In this document: positions 21,575-31,739 of the stretch, piece after piece
Layout: every line of letters starts with the position of its first letter
Position numbering within the stretch: position 1 is the first letter of the stretch
Source: Ovis canadensis
Lineage: Eukaryota; Chordata; Mammalia; Artiodactyla; Bovidae
Direction of reading: 5' to 3'
Assembly (NCBI RefSeq): GCF_042477335.2
Contig: NC_091246.1
Span: forward strand, 251,476,501-251,540,500
Length of the DNA: 64,000 nucleotides
Made by a program: the position numbers and the translations under genes
Notes under the pieces: generated by a model
Database searches by the model: none
What the model saw: only the letters and a program-made list of their open reading frames with translations
What the model was told of the DNA's origin: nothing

Positions 21575-22305
21575 GGCACCTAACCAGCCTCCAGGGCCTC
21601 CACCTGGTTGCTCAAATGCAAGAGAAGAGCCCGGGAACACGCAGCTTGTACGTCTCCAGCCGTCCTCTCCCGCTCGCTTTCTCTTGCCTCGCCCCTGGGA
21701 AAGGAGGCCCAGACCCATTCCAGGCCTCTCTGCAGACTTCCTCTTGCCCACCCTGCCTAATCCATGCTCCATACTGTTGCCCCCAGGGCTGGCCTTCTGA
21801 AGACGCAAGCCTGATCATCTCATTCTCCAGCTTGACAAGCGGCCATGGCTCTCTTCTGCCTCTGCGGAAAGTTTAAATGGCCTGGTCGGCATTCAGGGCC
21901 CTTTTAAATCCAGCCCCTTCCCACCTCCCTGGGGACCCTCTGCTCTGGCCACACCCTTTCCTGGACTGATTTTCTCCTCCTCCCTTACGCCTTTGCTCCG
22001 ACAGCTCTCTCTGCCGTCTTTACCGTATCCTCAAACTCCTACTCATCCCTTGAAACCAGTCCAGTCACTTGTCCTGTGAAGCTCTCTGTGCCCGCCCCTG
22101 GTGGAATGCCCCTCTCTCTCGGGGCTCCCATCACCTTGAGACTGGTTCTCAGCACCGAGTTCTGTCCTAAATTGTTTATGTGGCCCTCTCCCCAGCTCAC
22201 CTGACAGCACCTGAGGGCCCCTGGCGGGAAGGGACTCTGTGAGCCGCTCCAATGTGCCAACCCCGCAGCTGGGCACGGTGAACGTTCGTTGCTGAGTGAG
22301 TGAGT
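21575..22305 (+). mobile_element. L2 LINE 3' region, long
   Basis: Extended L2: 'tgatcatctcattctccagc', 'ggccatggctctcttctgcc', 'tggtcggcattcagggccct', then 'gctgggcacggtgaacgttc' and the 'gagtgagtgagtca' end. Confidence 0.78.
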
Positions 22306-22414
22306 CAAGGGCACGGATCAGGAAGCTGCAGAGGGTGGCAGACCAGAAGTAGTTCTTTCTGGGTAGAAGCCACGTCTTGGGTTCTGGCGCAGCTCCATCT
22401 GCATCCCACTCACC

Positions 22415-22640
22415 AAGAATGGTTCAGGTTGAGAGTTAAGGACCCAGCGTCGGACAGATGTGGAACTGAGCCATGTGATGTTGGGTAGGTCACTCAACCT
22501 ATTTGAGTCTCTGGTTTCTTGTCTGTGAACTGGGCTAACAGTATGGTTGGTACGAGGATTCGGATCGGTAGTGCCTGGGGAATGGCTAGATCAGAGTTTA
22601 ATCTTCAGCGGGGTAGGTGCTCAGTACGGGCCTTTTCTCT
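22415..22640 (+). mobile_element. MIR SINE
   Basis: Plus-strand MIR: 'gagccatgtgatgttgggta', 'cacctatttgagtctctgg'-type core, 'gtctgtgaactgggctaaca', and the 3' part 'gtaggtgctcagtacggg'. Confidence 0.78.
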
Positions 22641-22662
22641 TCTCCTGCTGCCCTCCCCTTCG

Positions 22663-22800
22663 TCATCACATCACTGCCACCATCATCATCACCTCCAGCC
22701 TTATGACCATCACGGTCACATCACCTTCATCCCAGCATCACTGTGACCCTTGTATTGTTGTCACCGCTCCCGGTACCACCGTCTCCACAAACCAGCATCA
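22663..22800 (+). repeat. Degenerate (CAT/CAC)n microsatellite
   Basis: Trinucleotide-biased tract of CAT and CAC units with many interruptions, attached to the 3' side of the MIR. Confidence 0.75.
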
Positions 22801-22958
22801 TGAGAGTGTTGTGTGCGTGAACTCATGTGGCCTGTGACCTTCGGAGAGTGCCTTTTTTCCCCACTCAGCATAGTGCCCTTGAGGTTCAGCCAAATTTCTG
22901 TGTATATCAATAGTTTTTTTTTTTTTTTAACTGCTAGTTGTATTTCATCGCATGGATA
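22801..22958 (-). mobile_element. L1 fragment, duplicate copy 1
   Basis: Minus-oriented L1 sequence ('ccccactcagcatagtgccc', 'ttgaggttcagccaaatttc') that is repeated at 23231-23397 with the same boundaries. Confidence 0.7.
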
Positions 22959-22960
22959 GA

Positions 22961-23228
22961 TGGGATTCCCTGATACTTCAGTTGATGAAGAATCCACCTG
23001 CAATGCAGGAGACCCCGGTTCATTTCCTAGGTCAGGAAGATCCGCTGGAGAAGGGATAGGCTACCCACTCCAGTATTCTTGGGCTTCCCTTGTGGCTCAG
23101 CTGGTAAAGAATCCGCCTGCAATGTGGGAGACCTGGGCTTGATCCCTGGCTTGGGAAGATCCGCTGGAGAAGGGATAGGCCACCCACTCCAGTATTCTTG
23201 GGCTGGAGAATTCCATGGATTGTACAGT
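22961..23228 (+). mobile_element. Tandem dimer of Bov-tA units
   Basis: Two head-to-tail tRNA-related units, the first starting 'gggattccctgatacttcag' and the second 'gggcttcccttgtggctcag' at 23080. Both carry 'gctggagaagggatagg'. The second unit stops at 'ggattgtacagt', so its tail is missing. Confidence 0.88.
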
Positions 23229-23230
23229 TA

Positions 23231-23920
23231 TGAGAGTGTTGTGTAAATGAAATCATGCAGTATGTGACCTTTGGAGACTGGCTTTTTTTCCCCACTCAGC
23301 ATAGTACCCTCGAGGTTCATCCAAGTTGCTGCATATATCAATCATTGGTTTCTTTTTACTGCTGACTTGTATTTCATTGTATGGATATACCAGTTTGCTT
23401 AACCATCTGCCTATGGAAAGACATTTGGGTTTTTTCCCCTGTTTTTGGCTCTTACAAATAAAGCTAGTCTGCTACCGTGACATTAATGTGGCCACTCCTT
23501 TTTTTTTTTTTAAATCATTGTTTGCACGGTATATTCTTTTCCACTCTTGTTTTTCAAACTGTCTATATCATTATATTTGAAGTTGATTTCTTATGGATTG
23601 TATATGGTTGGATCATGTTTGCTTTTGAAAAAATCCATTATGCTCATCTCTGTCTTTTAATTGTTCTATCAATGTTAAAAACTTGAACACTTCTTAGAAT
23701 TCTATTTTGATTGACCTAGAGTGTATTTGAATGTATCTCTTTTTATAGATGGATTTTTAGTGGTTTTTCTAGATGTTACATTATACATACATAACTTATC
23801 ACAGTCTACTGGTATTTATATTTTGGTTTGCACAAAATCTTCCCGCCTTTAAAGTTCCTTTCCCTCCTTGTTTTAAATATAATGTTCTTAAATATATTCT
23901 CAGCATACATCGAGAACCAC
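23231..23920 (-). mobile_element. L1 LINE, minus strand, beginning with duplicate copy 2
   Basis: Minus L1 sequence: 23231-23397 repeats 22801-22958. It is followed by typical antisense L1 text ('ttacaaataaagctagtctg') and the AT-rich stretch 23480-23920 ('tcttttaattgttctatcaa'). Confidence 0.65.
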
Positions 23921-23954
23921 AGAAAAAGTGGTGTAGGTCTTCTGTCCCTTCCAC

Positions 23955-24025
23955 TGAACTTGGTCATGTTCCTGAAGCCGATAAGTGGTTGGCTCATCAC
24001 TCTGTCCCACAGGGTACCTGGCACA
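23955..24025 (+). mobile_element. L2 3' end, left part
   Basis: 'gggtacctggcacatagtga' matches the L2 3' UTR and continues after the SINE with 'cctcagtaaatatttgttga'. Confidence 0.6.
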
Positions 24026-24027
24026 TA

Positions 24028-24231
24028 GTGAGAGTCACTCATTCGTGCCCAGCTCTGCGATCCCGGGGACGGTAGCCCACCAGGCTCCTCTGTCCATGGG
24101 ATTCTCCAGGCAAGAATACTGGAGTGGGCTGCCATTCCCTTCTCCAGGGGATCTTCCCGACCCAGGGAAGAACCCAGGTCCCCTGCACTGCAGGCGGATT
24201 CTTTACCATCTGAGCCACCAGGGAAGGAAGC
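24028..24231 (-). mobile_element. Bov-tA SINE inside L2
   Basis: Reverse-complement SINE ending at the head 'ctgagccaccagggaag'. It splits an L2 terminus. Confidence 0.9.
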
Positions 24232-24295
24232 CTCAGTAAATATTTGTTGACAGGATGAGTGGATGAATGAAAGGGCAAGCGAGCGAGTGAATGAG
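24232..24295 (+). mobile_element. L2 3' end, right part
   Basis: 'cagtaaatatttgttgacag' plus the 'gatgagtggatgaatgaaag' tail, continuing the L2 before the SINE. Confidence 0.65.
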
Positions 24296-24609
24296 TGTTT
24301 ATCTGCATCGCCTCACTTATTTCACCAGGTGCTGTCGCTGACCAGAGATTCCCTACTGATGCAGAAAAGCTGGAGCCCTGCTCCGCAGGCGCTCTGGGCA
24401 GGTGGCCAGTGGGGAGCCCTTGAGGCATAAGCTTTCACTCTTAGGGGGCAGGCCAACTGAGAGGGAAGAGGAGACCCAGGAGTCAGCAGTTCACACAGTC
24501 ACTGACCCGTCGATTCACCTACTCATCCACAGTTGGGGCCAGATGTAGGTTTTCATGCGCAGAGGAGTGGGCCCATGGGAAGGGAGAGAGGGGGAGCAGG
24601 CTGTCAGTT

Positions 24610-24690
24610 TACCCATCCATCCGTTTATCTACTTATCCGTCTATCTACATATCTGTGCATGTATCTATTTATGTATCTATGTGTCCATCC
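24610..24690 (+). repeat. (CATC/TATC)n microsatellite, left part
   Basis: Tetranucleotide tract of CATC, TATC and TATG units. The same repeat resumes after the SINE. Confidence 0.8.
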
Positions 24691-24691
24691 A

Positions 24692-24905
24692 TTCCCGATG
24701 ACTCAGCAGGTACAGAATCTGCCGTCTATGTAGAAGACACAAGAAACATGAGTCTGATCCCTGGGTCAGGAAGATCCCCTGGAGAAGGGGATGGCAAGCC
24801 ACTCCAGCATTCTTGCCTGAAGAATACCATGGACAGAGAAGCCTGGTGCGCTACAGTCCATGGGGGTCACAAAGAGTTGGACATGACTGCATGACTAACA
24901 ATTTC
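24692..24905 (+). mobile_element. Bov-tA SINE inside a microsatellite
   Basis: Full SINE ('gatccctgggtcaggaagat', 'cactccagcattcttgcctg', 'gttggacatgactgcatgac') flanked on both sides by CATC-type repeat. Confidence 0.9.
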
Positions 24906-24965
24906 CCTTTCATCCATCCGTCTATCCATCCATGCATGCATTCACATATCATCCATCCATCCAGG
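24906..24965 (+). repeat. (CATC)n microsatellite, right part
   Basis: 'tatccatccatgcatgcatt' and 'atcatccatccatccagg', continuing the left array. Confidence 0.8.
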
Positions 24966-24984
24966 ATTGGGACAAGACTGTTCA

Positions 24985-25110
24985 TGGTCCTTAAATGCCA
25001 CTTTAGGGCTTTAGATTTAAAGCTTTTTTTTGGTGACAGCTGTCAAAGAGAGGAAGTTAATTTGCATGAACAGCCCAAGTGCATGCTGGAAGCTAATTGG
25101 GGCTAAAGCA
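24985..25110. promoter_or_regulatory. Candidate enhancer with MEIS/TGIF palindrome and POU octamer
   Basis: The perfect 12-bp palindrome TGACAGCTGTCA lies at 25034-25045. TGACAG/CTGTCA is the TALE-homeodomain (MEIS/TGIF) core and also holds a CAGCTG E-box. The exact octamer ATTTGCAT follows at 25060-25067, and a CTAATTG homeodomain core near 25093. The stretch belongs to no repeat I recognise. Confidence 0.4.
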
Positions 25111-25599
25111 GGGATAGTCTGCAGATCTTGGAGCAAGTGGAACATCGGCGTTTCGGAAAGGGACCTCTTCACTCCTCATGACAGCTTTAGAGAGAGATGA
25201 GGACCAGATGGGACATAGCTACTCTCATGAACCAAACACCTGGATTATGTCCTCATTAACCATTTTATACTGACTCTAGAATACAGGGCAACAGATGGAG
25301 CGGTCTGGTTGTTCTCAAAAAAGTTCTTGAAAAGAAGAGCACCCGCTTAGGCTTTCTGGCATCATTGTTGGGTTCAAAATAAATTTTGAATGGTAAATAA
25401 TCTGGGAGGGGGTGACTTTCAAATGCCCCTGCCTTTCAGTAGAGACCGCAGGTATCTTCCCAAAGTCAAAGCTGAGACTGGGGCTGTGAGAGGGACCAGG
25501 TGTCTTGGAGGAACCAACTTTCACTTTATCTTTGCCCCTGTGCACACCCCTCCACAGGCCACGCTTGGTTTCTCCCTGTGATCAGTGTTTGAAACCTGT

Positions 25600-25800
25600 G
25601 TGCTAAGTCTCTTCAGGCGGGTCCGACTCTCTGTGACCCTATGGACTGTAGCCTGCCAGGCTCGTCTGTCCGTGGGGCTTTTCCAGGCAAGAATGCTGGA
25701 GTGGGTTGCCATGCCCTCATCCAGGGATCAAACCCATGTCTCTCAGGTCTCCTGCATTGGCAGGCGGGTTCTTTACCACCAGTTCCGCCTGGGAAGCCCC
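25600..25800 (-). mobile_element. Bov-tA SINE
   Basis: Reverse-complement SINE from 'tgctaagtctcttcaggcgg' to 'gcctgggaagcccc'. The right flank, 25801-25860, looks like an L2 3' end. Confidence 0.9.
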
Positions 25801-26194
25801 CGTCTGGAGCATAGTCAGTACCAATAATTCAAGAATGAGTGAGTGGACGAATACATCCATTAGTCAACACATATTTGTTGTGTGCCTACCAAGTGCCAGG
25901 TATTGTCTTAGGAGCTGAAGGTGCAACAGTAGATTAAAAAAATGTTTAGACTCAGTGTATTTAAAAAGCACAAGTGAGTCCTAATGACTTATGGGGTATA
26001 AGCCACTGCTGCTGTTTCCTGAGAGTCTGTGCCAGCTGGTGTTTGCAGGTGCCAGTGGGTGGTGGTGTCTTGGCACCAAGGCCCAGGTGTTGCTTCTGGG
26101 GGGAAAAAGGTGAAGAGAGGGCAGTACCTACCAAGGAGTCAAAATTGGTGGAAAGTTTCAAGGGCTGTTTACTGAACATGTTCCATGTCAATAT

Positions 26195-26385
26195 ATGGGT
26201 TATTTCTCTGAGCTCTCCACCCCAGGAAGTAGGCTTTTTTTATTTGCTCTGCTTTGCAGAAAAGAAATCGAGGCCCCAGCAATTGCTATGACTCACTCAA
26301 GGCCACTAGGGGAGAGGGTGGTGGAGCCAGGATTGAAACTAGGTTTGTTTGGCTCCAAAGGCCATGTTCCTAACCGCTTGGCTCC
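26195..26385 (-). mobile_element. MIR SINE
   Basis: Reverse-complement MIR: 'gaaaagaaatcgaggcccca', 'tgactcactcaaggccacta', 'ggagccaggattgaaactag' and 'ttcctaaccgcttgg'. Confidence 0.8.
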
Positions 26386-26609
26386 ACTTCCAGAAGGAAG
26401 TGGAAGGGGGTGGTAAGAGGGATCACAGGAGCTGGGGCCTGGCCATGGGGAACTCCGGAGACCTACCTTGGATGCTGTCTTGACCCTAACACCCTGTTGT
26501 CCTTGAGCATAAAATGATCATGGGTGACTTCAGGCAGACCATCAGGCCAGCTTCCCTGTTGCTAGCCCACTAAGAAAGCCATTCTGCAGTGCAAACCATG
26601 TCTGCCTGG

Positions 26610-26710
26610 GCCCGATACAGACCCTACATGTTTACACAAATCGCTGAATAAAAGTTACGAATTGCTGCAGTTTCTAAATACCACTCATTATTCACCGCTT
26701 GTACCTGCGG
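26610..26710. promoter_or_regulatory. Candidate conserved non-coding block
   Basis: Unique AT-rich sequence with a forkhead-type core TGTTTACA at about 26629 followed by 'gaataaaagttacgaattgc' and 'ctcattattcaccgcttgta'. No open frame of note covers it. Confidence 0.3.
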
Positions 26711-27051
26711 GAGATGGGAGTGCTTGGCGAAAGCTGACAATGGCTCTTGGCCCTGCTGGGTGTACCGCAGCTCTGGTACGGAGACTAGCTTAGAACTCAG
26801 CCACAAGTGGCAGGAGGGAGAACCTGGTTCTGCTCTGGCTTTGAGGGTTATTCCAGTCCTGGCTATTTGTCTAAATCTGCATTGATTCCTCCCAACCTCC
26901 CATGTCTGGAGAAACTAGAGATGAGTTGGGGGCAATGCTCAAATGCCTGACCCCTAGTGTAGCCCCTCTTCCTGGCTGCCCTGTCCCAACTCGAGCCCTC
27001 AGTGGTTGGACCTGGAGGGCAGTGGAAGGCTGGCCCTTAAAGTTGCCATAG

Positions 27052-27330
27052 TGTTACCAAGTGCAGGGCCATGGGTTCAATGCACAGTGAGGCCAAACTG
27101 TACAGAAACCTCAGAGTCTGGGTCAGAGAAAGGTTTATTGCCGGGCCATGAAGAAGACAGGTGGCTCATGCCTTGAGTCCCCCAACTCCTCAAAGGCTTT
27201 CAGTAAAGCCCTTTTATAGGAAAGGTGAGACAGGAGTGTGGTTAGTTGTGGTAACCTTCTTGGTATTGAATCCTTTGTTCTTGTAGCTGTCTACTAGGTC
27301 AGATTAGGGTCAGGTCACAATGTTGTTGTA
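27052..27330 (-). mobile_element. ERV-type LTR (R/U5 and part of U3)
   Basis: Read on the minus strand, a TATA box CCTATAAAAG (27220-27211) is followed about 70 bp later by AATAAA (27139-27134). It then runs through a U5-like end, 'ggcctcactgtgcattg', closing at TGGTAACA (27059-27052). This TATA-polyA-CA order is the layout of a retroviral LTR. No internal viral genes are visible beside it, so it is probably solo or truncated. The U3 start is not defined, and the Bov-A2 at 27400 may lie within it. Confidence 0.6.
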
Positions 27331-27399
27331 AACTTTCATCAAAACAAATGTTATCATATATTCTGCAACTTTTTTTAAATCTAAAGGTATGATACTCTA

Positions 27400-27676
27400 A
27401 TGGAGAAGGCAGTGGCACCCCACACCAGCACTCTTGCCTGGAAAATCCCGTGGATGGAGGAGCCTGGTGGGCTGCAGTCCATGGGGTCGCCAAGAGTCGG
27501 ACACGACTGAGCGACTTCACTTTCACTTTTCACTTTCATACATTGGAGAAGGAAATGGCAACCCACTCCAGTGTTCTTGCCTGGAGAATCCCAGGGGCCG
27601 GGGAGCCTGGTGAGCTGCCGTCTATGGAGTTGCACAGAGTCGGATACGACTGAAGTGACTTAGCAGCAGCAGCAGC
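27400..27676 (+). mobile_element. Bov-A2 dimeric SINE with 11-bp target-site duplication
   Basis: Two Bov-A units separated by the 'cactttcacttttcacttt' linker, ending in a (GCA)n tail. ATGATACTCTA at 27389-27399 and 27677-27687 is identical on both sides. Confidence 0.95.
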
Positions 27677-28129
27677 ATGATACTCTAGAAGGTCATAGCC
27701 TTGAAAATTATACAAAAAATGGAAGGGAAGGCACTGAATTCTGTCTCCTCGTAGCTTTTAATACTTAACAAATCCTGTACGTAAAGCAACATTTCACTTG
27801 TTCAAGGTCCAAATGATTGATTTTCTCCCTCCAGGTCCAGGCCCTGGCTGAGAGGAGGGGTTCTTGCTTGGGCTGGTCACTCATCCCAGGAGTGTCCATG
27901 TAACACCTAGTCCAGGTCATCCTACCAGTGCCCAGACCCTGGTGAAGAGGCAAATCTCAGCTGGTGGCACCCACAGCGTCAGGCCCCCAGACCCTGCCCA
28001 GCCATCATCACTGAGGGAGCCAGGCGCCCAGGACCCAGTCAGCCCCCAGGCTCCTCGGGTTGTGCAGATGGGGGCCGCGTCCCACAGACTGGGACCCAGG
28101 GGACCGCTGCCTCTGGCACAGGACTCCTG

Positions 28130-28307
28130 TGCTGCCGACTATTGGCGGAGTAGGACCCTGAGGGTCTTGCTCCCGCCCCTCCCCTGTTACAGTTGTGGCC
28201 CCCAGCGTGGGGGCCCAGCGGTAAGCCTTTCTCTGCTCCAAACTCAGACGTGTCTGTCTTGTTTGGCTTCACTGTGCATCGGGCACGTGGACCAGCATTT
28301 GGTAACA
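28130..28307 (+). mobile_element. ERV-type LTR 3' part (R/U5), opposite orientation
   Basis: Its end 'ggcttcactgtgcatcggg' plus 'catttggtaaca' (to 28307) matches the terminal part of the minus-strand LTR at 27052-27120. The upstream 'taagcctttctctgctcc' corresponds to that LTR's polyA-signal region, but the AATAAA is decayed here. The U3 boundary is unclear and may reach about 27893. Confidence 0.5.
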
Positions 28308-29092
28308 GCCGTATTTCCCTGCTGGGCATCACTGTTGAGAGGGGTGGCGCTCTTCCGGAGATGGGGTGACACGCTGATCTGTAACTCCCCACCACGGGCT
28401 CGGGCACTTTAGTCACGTGGGGACTTTCTGATGAGGCTCCTTGCCCTTTCTAAGTCAAGCAGAGCTTCTTTCTGCCAGGCCCCCTCTGCAGCTGCTGCTG
28501 GGCCTCCTCGTTAGCGACGCTGGGACCCTCAGGCTGGAGACGGGCTGAGGTCAGAGGCCGAGGATGGGCAGTGGCCCTGTCCATCTCCTTCCTTCCTTAT
28601 TCGAGGGGTGGGTGGGCCAGAGGCCATTCTCTTCGGCCGCAGCTTCCCCAGCTAGTGAGCCTCTGCTTCCTGCTTCCGGCCCAGCCTGACCAGCTTCTCT
28701 CTGCCATCTGTGGTCATCCCCATGGTTATCCCTTGATCTTGCCCACCCCCCTCCACTCTCAGCCTTCCCGTATCTCCTAGTTCAAAGTCTCACCCTCCTC
28801 ATCGCCCCAGATCCAGTCGCTCTGTCTCCTGACCTCAGGTTTATCACATCTCCCCAGTCTCCTCCAGCTGACTCTCGCTGTGTCTCCCGGCCACCCCAGC
28901 TCACACCCGCTTGCCCCCGGGTACCCGTGATTGCGGGCTTTCCCCTCTTCCCCGGGCTCTCCTGATTCCTCTGTCCACTCTGAATCTCCCTCCTTCCATC
29001 ATCTCCCTGCCTCAGGCAGCAGCTTCACACCTGTCTCTCCCTCCTCCCTCTCTTTCCTCCAGGTGGCCCATTGCCAGTCGGGTACCAGTTGG

Positions 29093-29106
29093 GTTGCCAT
29101 GGGAAC
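29093..29106. promoter_or_regulatory. RFX X-box, one mismatch
   Basis: GTTGCCATGGGAAC keeps a perfect left half site and has one change in the right half (GGGAAC for GGCAAC). Confidence 0.4.
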
Positions 29107-30142
29107 CGCTGAGCTGCTTAGGAAGCTGTCATGGATCTAATCATGGCTGTGAGGTTTCAAGGAACAGCTCAGTTTCTGGGCAAAAGAAGGTGCTGACAGC
29201 CTATTAGGCTGATGCTGGGGCCAGGGGGAGGGTGAACAGGAGCCACGGAAAATCTCAGCTGAGGCAGGGCCAGGCCCCGGGGCACCTGGCGGCGGGAGGC
29301 CAGATACCCCTAGCCCACGCTGCACTGTTGGCTGCCTCACTGGCTCTCTCAGACCTTCTGGAATTTTCCTTAGGAGATCATTGATGCTCCATTTATTCTT
29401 TCCTTCCCCATCACTCTCTCATTCATTTACTCACCAAGCCTCTCCCATCTCTCATCATGTGTTCCCAAGGCCTTTTGAGAGCAGTGGGAGAGACTGAGCA
29501 CTGCACAGGAAAATTCCCCAAGGGGCCAGGCTCTGCTGGAGGGCTTCCGGGGGCTAAGAGTGGGGGGAGGTCCATGCCAAGGGGGAAAAGTGAGGAGACT
29601 AAGGAGTAATCTTCGCAGTGGATCCTTGAGTTGAGTCTCAAGGCAGAACAGGAGTGTGTTTAGCTCAGCAAAATGTGAGGACTCTTCCTGACCTGCAAGT
29701 TCTCTCTCTGAGGTTGGGCCACGGAACCTCTTTTTGAGGATGCTTGAGTGAAGCCATGAGGACCCACTACCTACTGACTGAGCCACCTCCATCAGGGTTC
29801 TGGGCATGGTCCCTTCAGAGCAGACTCTGCTTATAGCTGTGCCAAGGATGAGTGGGCAGGGGGCATGACTTTACTCCTGGAAAAAGAGCCCCAAAGTTCA
29901 CCGTACCCAGCTCCCCTGGGGTTGGTGGTCTGTGTTTAGGGAGGGCAGAAGTATGGGGGTTACTGGGGAGAGATGTTCCCATCTGCAAATGCCCCCTCCA
30001 TCTCTTTCAACTGTGCAGCCAACAGGGCTGCGTCAGAGCTTTACGGCCGGAAGGGCCTGCCAGCTTGGTCTAGTCTCAGATGGCTCCCCCTGTACCAGGC
30101 CTTTGGTTTCTTTCATCGAGCCAGAGGCTGTGTTTGCACCTA

Positions 30143-30160
30143 ATTTGCATGCATTTGCAT
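30143..30160 (+). promoter_or_regulatory. Two POU octamers spaced by exactly 10 bp
   Basis: ATTTGCATGCATTTGCAT: two exact ATTTGCAT octamers at 30143-30150 and 30153-30160, one helical turn apart. This layout would place two OCT/POU proteins on the same DNA face. It lies outside recognised repeats. Confidence 0.5.
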
Positions 30161-30524
30161 GTGCTGAAAGCAGGGCCTGGAATGACATGGAAACACATTC
30201 TTTTGGTCTCTAGGGTGCCTGCATGCTGAGCAGATAGAGCTCAGGTGCACAGAGACCAGGGCTATGAAAGTCTTTTCTCCCCTGGCCCTCAGGCCTCCTC
30301 TAGGGAATCCCTTCCTGCATTCCTGCCCACCCCACCACTGCCCCATGTGGCACTTGGGCCCCAAGTCAGGAAGTGGGAGGGAGTCCCAGGCAGGGAGCCT
30401 GGGCTCTCCTGGGCACAGCTGCATACTGGCTGTGCGGCTTCGCATTTCCTCTCCATGTCTCCATCTGTCTTTGGTTTACAGAAGTTCAAGAAGTGGAGGG
30501 TGTGTCCTTGCAGAAGCATCACTT

Positions 30525-30985
30525 CATTCATTCACTGGGTTCAAGTCATCATGTGCTTACAATGCACCAATGCCATCTGTTCTGAAATGAACAAAAGCAG
30601 CCGTGATCCCTACCTCTGGGGAGTTCCAGGGAGACCGACAGTAATCAAATCAATGTTCAATGTTCAGTTGCAACCGTGATAAGTGCTATATGTTATAGAG
30701 ACATGCGGTGCTTTATGGGAGCCCAGAATTAGTCTGGAAAGTCACAGAAGATTTCCTGGGTGAGGTATCCTTCGGCTGAGCTGTGAAGTGTTATTTATGT
30801 AAAGGGGTTAGAAGAACCTTCCAGGGAGAAGAAAAAGCATATGCCAAGGCCCTGTGGTGGGAAGAAGCAGAGTGGCTACAGAAGGGAGAGGAAGGCGCTG
30901 TGTCTCAGTGAGGGGGGTGTGGAATGAAAACCGACGGAAGGGTGGGGCCAACCCCACAGGGCCTTTCTAATCTTTTAGGGAAGGT
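30525..30985 (-). mobile_element. L2 LINE, right end of a long minus copy
   Basis: Reverse-complement L2: 'ttcattcattcactgggttc', 'gtgataagtgctatatgtta', 'catatgccaaggccctgtgg', 'ggaaggcgctgtg'. It continues after an L1/SINE block at about 31740. Confidence 0.8.
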
Positions 30986-31004
30986 TCCTTTTTTTTCTTT
31001 TTCT

Positions 31005-31478
31005 TTTTTTTTTGCCTTTTAAACTTTTTTAGTTTGTATTGAGGTATAGCCGATACTTCCCTGGTGGCTCAGATGGTGAAGGGTCTGCCTGCAACACAGG
31101 GGACCCAGGTTCAGTCTCTGGGTCGGGAAGATCTCCTGGAGAAGGGAATGGCTAACCGCTCCAGTATTCTGGAGACTTCCTGGACAGAGGAGCCTACAGT
31201 CCATGGGGTTGCAGAGAGTCAGACACAACTGAGTGACTAACACTTTAGCTTTCACAGCTGATTAATAGACAATGTTGTGACAGTTTCAGGCGAACAGCGG
31301 AGGGACTCAGCCGTACATATCCATGTATCCATTCTCCATCAAACTCCTCTCCATCCAGGCTTCCGCATACCATTGAGCAGAGTTCCCTGAGCTATACAGT
31401 AAGTCTTTGTTGGTTATCCATTTTAAATATAGCAGTGTCTGTATGTCTATCCCAAACTCCCTAATATCAGTTCCCCTC
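31005..31478 (-). mobile_element. Bovine-type L1 3' end, minus, split by a SINE
   Basis: Begins with reverse poly(A) then 'agtttgtattgaggtatagc'. After the SINE it resumes at 31257 with 'attaatagacaatgttgtga', and ends 'cccaaactccctaatatcag'. It inserted in the L2. Confidence 0.85.
31051..31256 (+). mobile_element. Bov-tA SINE inside L1
   Basis: Complete unit from 'cttccctggtggctcagatg' to 'gagtgactaacactttagct'. Short similar flanks AGCCGAT / AGCTGAT suggest the duplication. Confidence 0.92.
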
Positions 31479-31479
31479 A

Positions 31480-31700
31480 TCCCTGGTGGCTCAGACCATA
31501 GAGTGTCTTGCTTACCATGCGGGAGAACTGGGTTCGATCCCTGGGTCGGGAAGATCCTCTGGAGAAGGAAATGGCAACCCACTCCAGTACTCTTGCCTGG
31601 AAAATCCCATGGATGGAGAAGCATGGCGGGCTACAGTCCATGGGGTCGCAAAGAGTCGGACATGACTGAGTGACTTCAATTCACTTCACTTCACTTCTCA
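31480..31700 (+). mobile_element. Bov-tA SINE
   Basis: Unit with 'gggttcgatccctgggtcgg', an intact B-box-type sequence, ending in a repeated 'ttcacttcacttcact' tail. Confidence 0.93.
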
Positions 31701-31739
31701 TCTAGAAAACGTTGTTTTTAAAGCAATGAAGAGCTATAC

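Larger units (their letters stand above)
28310..30520. other. Unique non-coding stretch, pyrimidine-rich in part
   Basis: No clear repeat family. 28560-29050 is C/T-rich on the plus strand. Open frames at 28911-29207 plus and 29807-29427 minus are unremarkable. It contains an RFX X-box and an octamer pair, listed separately. Confidence 0.4.

Noticed and set aside
27052..28307. A complete provirus between the two LTR-like ends
   Set aside because: The LTR ends are in opposite orientations and the interval is too short, with no recognisable internal retroviral coding sequence.
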